Shown piece by piece: positions 28,167-35,985 of a stretch of DNA of 64,000 bases. The translations under genes and the position numbers were made by a program. How positions within the stretch are numbered: the first letter of the stretch is position 1; every line of letters starts with the position of its first letter. The notes under the pieces are model-generated. The model ran no database searches and was not told the origin of the DNA. It saw nothing but the letters and a program-made list of their open reading frames with translations. The stretch is from Pseudanabaena sp. PCC 6802 (lineage in GTDB: Bacteria > Cyanobacteriota > Cyanobacteriia > Pseudanabaenales > Pseudanabaenaceae), in the NCBI RefSeq assembly GCF_000332175.1, contig NZ_KB235914.1, positions 69,966 through 133,965 of the forward strand, read 5' to 3'.

Positions 28167-28979
28167 ATGCTCAAAATTGGAGATTTCTCCAAATTAGGAG
28201 AGATATCAATTAAAACTCTACATCACTACGACCAAATGGGTCTGTTGACACCGATCGCGATCGATCCAGATTCGGGCTATCGCTATTATTCTGTCAAGCA
28301 GTTGCCTCGGCTAAATCGCATCCTCGCGCTTAAAGATTTGGGGCTTTCGCTAGAGCAAATTCGCATTCTACTCAATGAAAATGTCTCTTTTGAGCAGATG
28401 CAGGGAATGCTGCGCCTCAAGCAAGCTGAGTTGCAGCAGAACATCCAGGAGCAGCAGCAAAAACTAATGCGCGTTTCCATGCGCCTCAATCAAATTGAAA
28501 AGGAAGGAATTATGCCAAACTACGATGTCATTATCAAGAAAGTCGAGCCAATTTGGGTTGTCTCAATCAGAGAGATGCTGCCGAGCTACTATGCGATTGG
28601 TTCCTTATATGACGAACTAGAACAATTTCTTCGATCTGCTGGTGTAAAGAAGTGGGGTTATTCTCTAGGGATCTGGCACGACCCTGGGTATAAAGAGAGC
28701 GAGGTTGACAGTGAAGCCGCGATCGCGATCGATGCACCAATAGCGGGAAGCGATCGCATTAAAGTATACGAACTACCAGGCTGCGATCTCGCGGCAAGTC
28801 TCGTCCACCACGGTAGCTATAAGGGTTTCCGCGAGGCTTATCAGAATTTGATTAGTTGGATTGAAAATAACGGCTATCAAATTATTGGTGCGAACCGAGA
28901 GATCTACCTAGAATCCGGCCCCGATCCTGACAATGAATCCTACGTTACGGAAATAATGTTTCCGGTTCAGAAAGTTTAA
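28167..28979 (+). CDS. MerR-family regulator with GyrI-like effector domain (BmrR-type)
   Basis: 270 residues. The MerR winged-helix DNA-binding domain is at the start (MLKIGDFSKLGEISIKTLHHYD, then GYRYYSVKQLPRLNRILALKDLGLSL). A long dimerisation coiled coil spans about residues 75-110. A C-terminal GyrI-like domain begins at YDVIIKKVEPIWVVSIRE and includes LPGCDLAASLVHHGSYKGF, the typical ligand pocket strand. This layout is that of multidrug-sensing activators such as BmrR and Mta. The ribosome binding site is AGAGGTTGAGAG. It is co-transcribed with the VOC gene and likely acts on the 19-bp-spacer promoter upstream. Confidence 0.92.
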   Translation: MLKIGDFSKLGEISIKTLHHYDQMGLLTPIAIDPDSGYRYYSVKQLPRLNRILALKDLGLSLEQIRILLNENVSFEQMQGMLRLKQAELQQNIQEQQQKLMRVSMRLNQIEKEGIMPNYDVIIKKVEPIWVVSIREMLPSYYAIGSLYDELEQFLRSAGVKKWGYSLGIWHDPGYKESEVDSEAAIAIDAPIAGSDRIKVYELPGCDLAASLVHHGSYKGFREAYQNLISWIENNGYQIIGANREIYLESGPDPDNESYVTEIMFPVQKV

Positions 28980-28998
28980 ACTGCAATCAGTACAAAAT

Positions 28999-29050
28999 GC
29001 ATAGCGATCGCACCTCAAGCTTCCTCAAAAGGCAATCGCGATCGCTATGC
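28999..29050. repeat. Inverted repeat built on HIP1 octamers after the MerR gene
   Basis: GCATAGCGATCGC (28999-29011) and GCGATCGCTATGC (29038-29050) form a 13-bp perfect stem with a 26-nt loop. It lies 20 bp past the MerR gene stop. There is no T-run, but it could act as a 3' stabilising hairpin or weak terminator. Confidence 0.6.
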
Positions 29051-29071
29051 CTTAAAGATAACTTGCGTCTA

Positions 29072-29949
29072 AGAAGCCATTTAGGAAGTAAAAGGCGCAC
29101 CAAAAGCAGGTATAAATACTGATGAAGTCTAGTATAAACCTGAAGAGATGCGCCGATCCTATAATACCGATTTATCCAACCAAGAATGGGAAATTATCGC
29201 ACCCATGCTACCCAAACCATCAAAATGGGGTAGGCCACCCAAAACAAATATGCGAGAGTTACTGAATGCCATTTTCTATATACTCAAAAATGGTTGTACA
29301 TGGCAGAATCTACCCCATGACTTTCCGCCTTACTCAACGGTCTATTTCTACTGGCAAAGGTGGGAAAGAACTGGGCTACTGGAGGAGATTAATCGCAAAT
29401 TGAGCCAACAATTTAGGGAAAAGGTTAGTAAAGAGGCGACCCCAAGCTTGGTGAGTATCGATAGCCAGAGTGTGAAGACAACAGAAAGTGCGGGCAGTCG
29501 AGGTTTTGATGGCGGTAAGCAAATCAAGGGCAGAAAACGCTTCGCTATGGTTGACACCTTGGGCTTAGTTGTAAAGGTGTTGGTGTGTGCAGCTAACATC
29601 GGTGAAAGAGCAGGAGCTAAGCAGTTGTTACAGAATCTCACATCTCCATTACCACGATTAGAGAAAATTCTGGTTGATGCTGGATTCTCTGGTGATGAAA
29701 TCACACAATGGGTCAACGACAACTTCGGATGGCTTTGGGAAGTTAGCAAACGGGCAGACAATCAGAAAGGTTTTGTAGTGGAGTCAAAGCGTTGGGTGGT
29801 AGAGCGAACCTTTGCTTGGTTAGGTAATTGTCGTAGACTAAGCAAGGATTATGAATTTTATGAGCAAATGTCTGAATCGTTTATTTACTTGGCTTTAATC
29901 CGCAAAATGCTAAGAAATCTGGCAACTGCGACTTCCTAAATGGGTTCTA
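29072..29949 (+). mobile_element. IS5-family insertion sequence
   Basis: About 880 bp with 18-bp inverted ends: AGAAGCCATTTAGGAAGT (29072-29089) and, at the right, the complement of AGAACCCATTTAGGAAGT (29932-29949), two mismatches apart. It contains one intact transposase gene. I could not define a target duplication. Its right end forms the last codons and stop of the neighbouring minus-strand gene, suggesting that the insertion truncated that gene. Confidence 0.85.
29148..29939 (+). CDS. IS5-family transposase
   Basis: 263 residues. The DUF4096-like N-terminal domain (LSNQEWEIIAPMLPKPSKWGRPP and GCTWQNLPHDFPPYSTVYFY) is followed by a DDE domain: SIDSQSVKTTESAG with the first Asp, KILVDAGFSGDEI with the second, and VVERTFAWLGNCRRLSKDYE with the final Glu. 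All three are intact and there is no frameshift, so the enzyme may be active. The stop overlaps the right inverted repeat. Confidence 0.95.
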   Translation: MRRSYNTDLSNQEWEIIAPMLPKPSKWGRPPKTNMRELLNAIFYILKNGCTWQNLPHDFPPYSTVYFYWQRWERTGLLEEINRKLSQQFREKVSKEATPSLVSIDSQSVKTTESAGSRGFDGGKQIKGRKRFAMVDTLGLVVKVLVCAANIGERAGAKQLLQNLTSPLPRLEKILVDAGFSGDEITQWVNDNFGWLWEVSKRADNQKGFVVESKRWVVERTFAWLGNCRRLSKDYEFYEQMSESFIYLALIRKMLRNLATATS

Positions 29950-30210
29950 AAAGTAGTTCCATGAATCTAGATGACAGAACTGATAGGGACTGAGTACTGC
30001 CTCACCATGATTTGGAATCCAGACGCTCCAGTTACCATCGTCATATTCGCACATCAGTAAAGCTTCATCAAAGCTATAAGGGTTGGGCAACTCTAGCAGT
30101 TTTACCCATGTCGAAGGCTCGTATTGCTGTTGCGGTTGCTTAGGTGAGAGCAAAAACTTACACTCTGGGCGATCTAGCGTTGAAACTGGTGGCAAAGTAC
30201 CGTTTTTCAT
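29947..30210 (-). CDS. Hypothetical protein, 3' end formed by the IS5 element
   Basis: About 87 residues from the ATG at 30210 (MKNGTLPPVSTLDRPECKF); a TTG 6 bp further up is less likely. The second half, NPYSFDEALLMCEYDDGNWSV followed by WIPNHGEAVL, resembles short uncharacterised cyanobacterial proteins with the pattern YSFDEALLLC...W.AWIPDHGEA. The last codon and stop lie in the terminal inverted repeat of the IS5 element, so the original protein may have continued a few residues further. No function known. Confidence 0.6.
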   Translation of the reverse strand: MKNGTLPPVSTLDRPECKFLLSPKQPQQQYEPSTWVKLLELPNPYSFDEALLMCEYDDGNWSVWIPNHGEAVLSPYQFCHLDSWNYF

Positions 30211-30514
30211 ATGCAACTACCTAAAACAATTATGTGAACAAATTAAAATATTAAGCTCTCGGCAAGAAAATCTTAAAAGTTTCTGTAACAAAAACTACCA
30301 AACTCCTAACTATAAATACAAGTATTTGTTGTGTAAATTTACAACGGTTTGCAAACCTTGACATGATGCCAAGTCCTGTTTAGTTACCCCCTTTTGCTTG
30401 AAGTCAGCCTTCGCGGCTGGTTGACTGACAAAACGGGTGCGATCGGAATTTTGTGTATCGAGCCTCTGAAACAGCGTAAATACGTACTTCAGGACTCAAT
30501 AGACCTCTTGCAAA

Positions 30515-31135
30515 TTAGCCAACTGAGGAGCCTTGAGAGCGTTCAAAATTGTAGAGACCAGCAATTAGATTGCAACGCAAACCAAAGCGGTGACGACGAT
30601 TGCGATAGCGTCCAGATAAGATGCGGAAGATCTTCAAGCGGCGATTAACATGCTCAATGCCAACCCGTTGGCGCGCAAGTTGGCGGTTGAACGCTTTCTG
30701 CTCAGGCGTAAGCTGACCACCTTTCGGTTTCTTGTGGGGTAAGCGGCAGTAGAGATGCAGTTTCTGGATGCCTTGATAACCCTTGTCCTGCAAACTCTCG
30801 GTTTGAGGATGGAAATGGATGCCAGAAGCTTTGAACAGCTTGAAATCATGCCGTCGCCCCTTGCCGAAAAACGTACAGATAATCTGCCCAGTAAGAGCGT
30901 CAATTATGAGTTGACATTTGAGCGTGTGCCCTTTCTGTTTGCCGCTATAAAAGGCACGTTGGTGCCGCTTAGGACGCTCAATGCGAGTTTCAGTCACATC
31001 AACGTCGCGACTGTAGGTATCCCAAAGCCCCGCACCAACTGGCGCTTCCCAGGTAGTCGAAAGCGACGTGAGCGGATTAAAGTCTCCTCTACCCAATGCA
31101 CTATTCGACAAACTGTAGACTCGCTGATGCCCCAA
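30515..31135 (-). CDS. IS5-family transposase, catalytic frame (orfB)
   Basis: Meaningful sequence begins about residue 45 with RDVDVTETRIERPKRHQRAF (first Asp) and goes on through YSGKQKGHTLKCQLIID, QDKGYQGIQKLH (second Asp) and RVGIEHVNRRLKIFRILSG (Glu). The upstream 40 residues are antisense-like read-through of orfA, so this part is made as an orfA-orfB fusion by a -1 frameshift in the overlap (about 30994-31060). Programmed frameshifting is known for this IS group; a decay mutation is the alternative. The C-terminal NFERSQGSSVG reaches the end of the element. Confidence 0.8.
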   Translation of the reverse strand: MGHQRVYSLSNSALGRGDFNPLTSLSTTWEAPVGAGLWDTYSRDVDVTETRIERPKRHQRAFYSGKQKGHTLKCQLIIDALTGQIICTFFGKGRRHDFKLFKASGIHFHPQTESLQDKGYQGIQKLHLYCRLPHKKPKGGQLTPEQKAFNRQLARQRVGIEHVNRRLKIFRILSGRYRNRRHRFGLRCNLIAGLYNFERSQGSSVG

Positions 31136-31356
31136 CTAGTGGCGATGTGAAAGTAGGTGCGATATTCCCGCCAATACTCGAAGGCAACCAATATGCGGTC
31201 TTCTAGTCCGAGTTTAGGCTTGGCTCCAGGTGTTGGCGTTGCTCGCCACTCTGGTTTAAGCACTTTCACAATTGCTTTGAACGTATTAGTCTCGATACCA
31301 AATCGACGCTTAAAGTGTGCAGCAGGTAGGGTTTGCGCTATTATATAGTTCATCAT
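30994..31356 (-). CDS. IS5-family transposase, N-terminal frame (orfA)
   Basis: 120 residues with a helix-turn-helix-type domain of the DDE_Tnp_4 group: HFKRRFGIETNTFKAIVKVL, PKLGLEDRILVAFEYWREY and HIATSWGISESTVCRIVHWV. Coherent sequence ends near LPGKRQLV; the remaining residues (RGFGIPTVATLM) are out of frame. The catalytic domain continues in the -1 frame (orfB). Confidence 0.85.
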   Translation of the reverse strand: MMNYIIAQTLPAAHFKRRFGIETNTFKAIVKVLKPEWRATPTPGAKPKLGLEDRILVAFEYWREYRTYFHIATSWGISESTVCRIVHWVEETLIRSRRFRLPGKRQLVRGFGIPTVATLM

Positions 31357-31479
31357 CAGGACGCTTTTTCGTTATTGCTATGTCCTGATATTTTCCTATC
31401 TTGGGGTTCTTTGGCAACTCAACCTCAACCTAATCTGCAAGAGGTCTAATTTACACAAAAATCTGAACACTCTCTTGTA

Positions 31480-31620
31480 GACGCGAAGTGGCTTCTCGCA
31501 GCATAGCTGCAGCTACAAGGACGAAATCCGCTTGCGCGGATTGTCAGAACCCTCGGTAGATATAGTCTGCGTAGGCAGACTTTGTTTGTGTAGGCGCGAA
31601 TTTATTCGCCAGCCATTAGC
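31480..31620. repeat. Cluster of four short hairpins (interspersed cyanobacterial repeat)
   Basis: Four adjacent small inverted repeats: GTAGACGCGAAG...CTTCTCGC with GTAGC, ATCCGCTTGCGCGGAT, AGTCTGCGTAGGCAGACT and GCGAATTTATTCGC. Strings such as GTAGGCGCGAATTTATTCGCC are common intergenic repeats in filamentous cyanobacteria. It lies between the IS5 element and the 3' end of the GDYXXLXY gene. Confidence 0.6.
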
Positions 31621-31649
31621 TTCTTTAGGACTACCTTTTTGCTGATGAG

Positions 31650-32264
31650 CTAAAAGCGATAGTTACGATCGCCTGCCCATAGCTGAGTAGCAACAGCACG
31701 ACCGTTCGCATCGACTTTAATCTCCACAGCACCAGATTGCTTGCGATTGGATTCAGTTACAGCATTGTTTACCTCCTTTCGCAACTCCTCTGGCATGTAA
31801 TAGGTTTCTAAACCGTATTCAATGCGTCCGTAATTGACAGTACCTTTGAGTGCTACTCGATTGGCAGGTAAATTCATAGGAAGAGATGTTTGAATTTGCA
31901 CTGGTTTCCAGGGTTGTGGGATCTTGCTACTCCCTTGTGGGGCTTCTAGAATCAAGTAAAACCCGGTTTGATTAGGGATAGAAAGTGAGCTGTGGTTGTA
32001 ATCTAGTCGCCTGGGTAGAGTTTCCCAACCTGGTAATTTTTTGATATTCTCAACAAGAGAAATCTCATAAGTCAAAGTTTGCGAATACCCGCGTAGGAGA
32101 TCGTAAGGATCTATGGGAATAGTTTTAAGCACTACTGTCCGCCCTGATATCTCGGTATATAAAGGCGGAATGGCGATCGATAACAATAGTAGAGCTTGAA
32201 AGCCCAGGGGCAGTAATAGTCGCCAGAGTCGCAATGGTTTATTTGCAGTTATAGTTGCAGTCAT
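31650..32264 (-). CDS. GDYXXLXY-domain membrane protein
   Basis: 204 residues. One N-terminal transmembrane helix (LLLPLGFQALLLLSIAIPPL) is followed by the GDYXXLXY signature in modified form, DPYDLLRGYSQTLTYE. A second conserved segment, VNYGRIEYGLETYYMPEELR, includes the G...YGLE.YY.PE motif. It is encoded 2 bp after the DUF2157 gene, and the two families are regularly paired in bacteria. Function is unknown; a membrane complex of the two is inferred. The extra-membrane part is on the outer side, judging from the short basic N-terminus. Confidence 0.9.
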   Translation of the reverse strand: MTATITANKPLRLWRLLLPLGFQALLLLSIAIPPLYTEISGRTVVLKTIPIDPYDLLRGYSQTLTYEISLVENIKKLPGWETLPRRLDYNHSSLSIPNQTGFYLILEAPQGSSKIPQPWKPVQIQTSLPMNLPANRVALKGTVNYGRIEYGLETYYMPEELRKEVNNAVTESNRKQSGAVEIKVDANGRAVATQLWAGDRNYRF

Positions 32265-32266
32265 GG

Positions 32267-33892
32267 TTAGTCTTCCGTAGTGCTGGGTAGATCGATATTA
32301 GATGTGTGAGGGCTGGATAGTCGCATATGGCGCTCGAACCAAATTCCGGCGACGCTTACACCAATGCCGCAAAGCACAAAAACAAATGCTTTCAATAGTA
32401 GAGCGGTATCGTATTCAAACAAGCGAGAGAGAATTTGCATTATTAAAAGGATAACGCCAGCCCAAAAAGGTATTCGTTGCGATTTTTCAAGAGATTCGCG
32501 AATAAGTCCAACAGCAATGAGAAAAAGCAGTACGTTATAGATAAAAGTGGCAACTTCAGGAATTTGCCCCAATCCTCCATGCCACAGGATCGGTAAAGCC
32601 GCGATCGCGCAGAGTACGCCAATCGCAATCTGTCCCTTCTTCGCATCACCTTCGCCCGAATTCCTTGGCAATCGGAATAGCCGCAGATAACTAACGATTG
32701 CGCAGCCAGTAAACAGAACGATATTAACCAAACTCGGCCATCGATCGAAGGTTGGAATATTTCCCAGAGGTGATGCATCACCGCGCCAGTTCCAGGCTCC
32801 ATAAAATGAGAACGCATAACATGCGATACTCAAAATTACCAGACCCAGTCCCCGTGCTAAAGGTGTAAAGTTGGGCAGATCGATTCCACTACCTGCCCGT
32901 TCGTGCCCGAATAAACGACTGAATAAGCGACCAAATAAAGCATTATCGTAGGCCCAAGGTAACAATGGGATGAGAAAGATCGCGATCGCTCCTAAAAAAT
33001 ATGATGGCAAGTTGAATTCTCTAAGATACGCAATACTAGGTACTAAGCCTGCCAAAATCAGCAATCCTGACAGGATGAAGACTGCTCGCGATCTCAAGTA
33101 ATAAGCGAGCGGCAGAAATAGCAATGCCGCAACCATTGGTAAGTATTGCACTAGGAACCACGCCACAAAATTTCTCTCGCTTAAGGTGGGATAGATAATG
33201 TGATTGCTGTACGCCAGAGCCACGATTGCGAGCGCCAGAATGCTAATACTGCGAGATCGACACCAGTAGGCTAAAGGGACAAAGAGTAGTGCAGCGATCG
33301 CCAGCATATTCTCAGCGATTGCCAACGCCAGCGTATCGGCTGCAGTGGCGAGCCAGGACTCAGTAAAGTGATACCAGTAGCCCAAACCGATTAAGATCAG
33401 CGCCATAACGCCGAGAGGTATGTAGCGCAAGCTATACGCCATTGCCAGCACGGCAAATCCCCACATAAACAGCAGGGCATAAAGCGAGCCAGTGACGTGG
33501 AAAATCTGTCCCATCAGGGCAATATTGGCACCCATAACAAAAGCACCCAGCAGCAAAAGTGCCTGCCCCAGGCGCTGCCAGCGTTGGGCGTGCTGCCAGA
33601 GTCTGAATCCCAACCAATTAGCAGCAAGCAAGACGGTGAAAAGCAACCCTGCTCTCAGTTCGCGGGACATACCTTGCCAGTTTGCTGCCACGAAGGTGAT
33701 GGTACCTAGCCCGACAAGTATGCCACCCAGGCCAATTAGAATAATGGCAAAGTTACTACGAGCATTGACATCCAGAGTATTGAAACTGTATCGCGCCGCC
33801 AGTTGCTCGTACTGACTGCGATCGATTAGCGATTCTGAAAGCCAGCGATCGGCTTCCTGGCGAAGCTGGCGGCGAAACTCTTCTAATTTCAC
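32267..33892 (-). CDS. DUF2157 multi-pass membrane protein
   Basis: 541 residues. A soluble N-terminal helical hairpin (EEFRRQLRQEADRWLSESLI) leads into about 14 hydrophobic segments, the first being IILIGLGGILVGLGTITFVA followed by the conserved AANWQGMSRELRAGLLF, the DUF2157 signature. The C-terminus is polar. It is upstream member of a tight two-gene unit with the GDYXXLXY protein. The family has no established role. Its promoter region is interrupted by a modular hairpin repeat that starts 17 bp before the start codon. Confidence 0.9.
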   Translation of the reverse strand: MKLEEFRRQLRQEADRWLSESLIDRSQYEQLAARYSFNTLDVNARSNFAIILIGLGGILVGLGTITFVAANWQGMSRELRAGLLFTVLLAANWLGFRLWQHAQRWQRLGQALLLLGAFVMGANIALMGQIFHVTGSLYALLFMWGFAVLAMAYSLRYIPLGVMALILIGLGYWYHFTESWLATAADTLALAIAENMLAIAALLFVPLAYWCRSRSISILALAIVALAYSNHIIYPTLSERNFVAWFLVQYLPMVAALLFLPLAYYLRSRAVFILSGLLILAGLVPSIAYLREFNLPSYFLGAIAIFLIPLLPWAYDNALFGRLFSRLFGHERAGSGIDLPNFTPLARGLGLVILSIACYAFSFYGAWNWRGDASPLGNIPTFDRWPSLVNIVLFTGCAIVSYLRLFRLPRNSGEGDAKKGQIAIGVLCAIAALPILWHGGLGQIPEVATFIYNVLLFLIAVGLIRESLEKSQRIPFWAGVILLIMQILSRLFEYDTALLLKAFVFVLCGIGVSVAGIWFERHMRLSSPHTSNIDLPSTTED

Positions 33893-33908
33893 AATATATC
33901 CTCATTAT

Positions 33909-34056
33909 TATAGCTATAGCCAATAGGCTTAGGACGGGGTGCAGGGGTTCCACACGGCAGTGGCTCTAGCGGGGAACCCCCAAGACTGCCCTGCCTCCCC
34001 TGCGTGGGGGCGCAGCCCCCAAACCCCCTGTCCTAACAGATCTGTCTGCGGCTATA
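33909..34056 (+). repeat. Modular hairpin repeat, TATAGCTATAGCC-ended type with extra insert
   Basis: Starts TATAGCTATAGCCAATAGGC and ends CAGATCTGTCTGCGGCTATA. Outside the insert it is almost identical to the 104-bp copy at 51150-51253. About 43 bp are inserted after GGGGTTCCAC and carry their own inverted parts (GGCAGT...ACTGCC and GGGG...CCCC). It lies directly upstream of the DUF2157 start, in what must be the promoter region. Confidence 0.85.
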
Positions 34057-34212
34057 CATCTCTAAAATCTCCCGATCGAGAGTATGGCACTGAGGAAAGC
34101 TATGCGGACGGGTTAATGTGACACAACCGCGATCGGCACAAACATAACTGCGTTGGTGTGGATGGTGCAGAGGTTATCAGCAGGAGTCCGAGGTTATCTG
34201 CCGCAGAAAATG

Positions 34213-35201
34213 TTCGCTCATCTGGGGAAGCAGGTGAAATGGCAAAATAAGAGTGGGCCGATTGCATGAATTGTCAAACTAGCCATGATAAAGTTTCCCC
34301 TGACAGAGTTGTTAGACGAGCAAGCCTGCTACGACTGGTTACTAAAGATCCTACATCCTGGGGGTTTGCATTGTCCAAACGGGCACGCTCTACCGGACAG
34401 ACAAGCACCACACGACCGCAAACGCACCCCCATTGTGAAATACAAGTGTCGGGAATGCGGCAAAGTGTTCCATATATTTACAGGCACAGACCTGTGCGGT
34501 AGCCATTACAACTGTGGCACGATTGTGCTGCTGTTGCGGGGATTCTTACAAGGGCAAACAACACAACACATAGCAGAGGAGTTAGGACTTGACTATAGGA
34601 CGGTATTGGCCTGGCGGCATCGCATCCAAGGCCGAGGATTTGCACATTTGATTAACACAGCCATTCCCGATCAAGAGTCAGAGATGGACGAGATGTTTCA
34701 GAATGCGGGGGAAAAGGAGCCAAACACGACCCGATTACCGACCCACCGCGACGACGAGGCAATCAACGCAAAGGCAAGGGCACGATGGCAAATGACCGTC
34801 CACCCGTTGTCGGCACCGTTGGACGCAGCAGTGGTCAGATCCGTCTGAAGGTTTGTGACAATACCCAACAAGTAACCATCCAACCGCAGGTGGAGGCAAC
34901 CACTTTACCTACCGCGACTGTCTATACCGATGAATCCGATGCCTATAACCGCGTACCTGCTTCAGGTCGTGGGCATCAAACTGTATGTCACTCGCTAGGG
35001 GAATATGCCCGAGATGCGGATGGGGATGGCTTTTGCGAAGTGCATTGCAATACTATGGAGGGAATTTGGGTTGGGTTGCGCAATTTCCTGCGTCCGTTAT
35101 GTAGGCATATTCGAGTGGTCATACAATCTACGTTGGATTGATTCTGACTTCCTCCGTCGTCTTCTCATGCCTCCTTCCACCTATTTACCTAGATGAGCGA
35201 A
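34213..35201 (+). mobile_element. Decayed IS1595-type insertion sequence
   Basis: Ends TTCGCTCATCTGGGGAAGCAGGTG (34213-34236, first 20 bases TTCGCTCATCTGGGGAAGCA) and the complement of TTCGCTCATCTAGGTAAATA at the right (to 35201) share TTCGCTCATCT and AGGTG. The transposase inside is broken by at least two frame changes. No clear target duplication remains. Confidence 0.75.
34285..35196 (+). pseudogene. IS1595-type transposase (ISXO2-like), frameshifted
   Basis: Frame 1 from 34285 reads LDEQACYDWLLKILHPGG, the zinc-ribbon region CPNGHA...KYKCRECGKVF, and ETD-type EMDEMFQNAGEK. Near 34715 the coherent protein moves to another frame (ANDRPPVVGTVGRSSGQIRL, VYTDESDAYNRV, DGDGFCEVHCNTMEGIWVGL). 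After LRPL it moves again (IFEWSYNLRWIDSDFLRRLL) and the usual HKKYLSGY segment is missing. So at least one indel and a small deletion inactivate it. Confidence 0.85.
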
Positions 35202-35244
35202 TTTGCCATATCCACCCTATGCTTTAGAAGCCAAAACAGTCAAA

Positions 35245-35877
35245 CTAAATGCTCGATTCTCCAGCTAGTCTACCGAGATGCTTTAAGATACTCACAACGG
35301 CGTACAGATCGTTGCCCCGTTTAATTGAGAACAAATCCGATTCCGCATATCTTGGTTGTTCTTGTTTGTTTAGTTTCAGGAAAATAAACTCACTCCCATT
35401 CGTGACAAAGCCAAATGCTGGTTTAGTTGCTTCTGGATTAGCCATCATGTAAGTCAATGCCTGCGGTATGCCAACCTCTAAGGAATAGGCAGCTTTTTTG
35501 GCTTCAATTGCCACAATCCAAAATTGCGGCTTGAATACTAAAATATCAATTCGCCCGCGAATTACAGTACCACTATCCTCCGAGACAATTTCTACAACCT
35601 CCTCAGCTTTTAGATAAAAAGGCGATCGATAAAAACCTGCTAGCCGCAGTAATGGACCTAAGATGACAAGTTTGACAATAGGCTCCAGCATAGTGTAACG
35701 AGACAAATGCCAATAGTCAGCTTTGACATCATCCAGGGCTTGCTTTTCGGCATTATTAAGTTCAGGCACGCTCTCTTGCCATTCTCTAAAGAACTGCGGA
35801 TCGTCACTGCGCTCCAACCCAAATAAGTTGCTTAGTTGAGCTAGATCGATATCCGTTGCTGGAATTGTCTGCACCAT
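35245..35877 (-). CDS. PD-(D/E)XK nuclease-like protein (HsdR N-terminal type)
   Basis: 210 residues. GRIDILVFKPQFWIVAIEAKK gives the D...ExK pattern of restriction-type nuclease cores, preceded by LEPIVKLVILGPLLRLAGFY and followed by VGIPQALTYMMA. This resembles the N-terminal nuclease domain of type I restriction subunits encoded as a stand-alone protein; many cyanobacteria carry such genes away from any methylase. No helicase, specificity or methylase gene is nearby, so it may be a solitary nuclease or an inactive remnant. A strong ribosome binding site, AGGAGG, lies 9 bp before the ATG. Confidence 0.75.
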   Translation of the reverse strand: MVQTIPATDIDLAQLSNLFGLERSDDPQFFREWQESVPELNNAEKQALDDVKADYWHLSRYTMLEPIVKLVILGPLLRLAGFYRSPFYLKAEEVVEIVSEDSGTVIRGRIDILVFKPQFWIVAIEAKKAAYSLEVGIPQALTYMMANPEATKPAFGFVTNGSEFIFLKLNKQEQPRYAESDLFSIKRGNDLYAVVSILKHLGRLAGESSI

Positions 35878-35985
35878 TTACATATACCTCCTGGATTTAA
35901 ATATACCTGAATGGGATTGAGATATTTGCCATCCACTGCTCCTGTAATTATTGACATATTCTCTCGCGGGCACCATCTAAAATCG

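Larger units (their letters stand above)
30501..31447 (-). mobile_element. Second IS5-family element, two-ORF transposase
   Basis: 947 bp. Inverted ends AGACCTCTTGCAAATTAG (30501-30518) and the complement of AGACCTCTTGCAGATTAG (31430-31447), one mismatch. The trinucleotide AAT flanks both sides (30498-30500 and 31448-31450), a plausible 3-bp target duplication. The transposase is encoded on the minus strand in two overlapping frames. The element sits inside an IS256-end relic. Confidence 0.88.
30441..31466. repeat. Relic with IS256-type ends, interrupted by an IS5 element
   Basis: GATCGGAATTTTGTGTA (from 30441) and TTTACACAAAAATCTGAAC (to 31466) match the ends of the IS256 element at 39895-41245 (GATCAGAATTTTGTGTAAGC / GCTTACACAAAAATCTGAGC). 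Only about 80 bp of original sequence lies between them, apart from the IS5 element inserted at 30501. It is therefore a deleted IS256 or an IS256-derived MITE that later received an IS5 insertion. Confidence 0.65.

Noticed and set aside
30515-31135. Reading the second IS5 as a dead element
   Set aside because: Both halves are intact, ends and a 3-bp duplication are preserved, and two-frame transposases are normal in this IS group.
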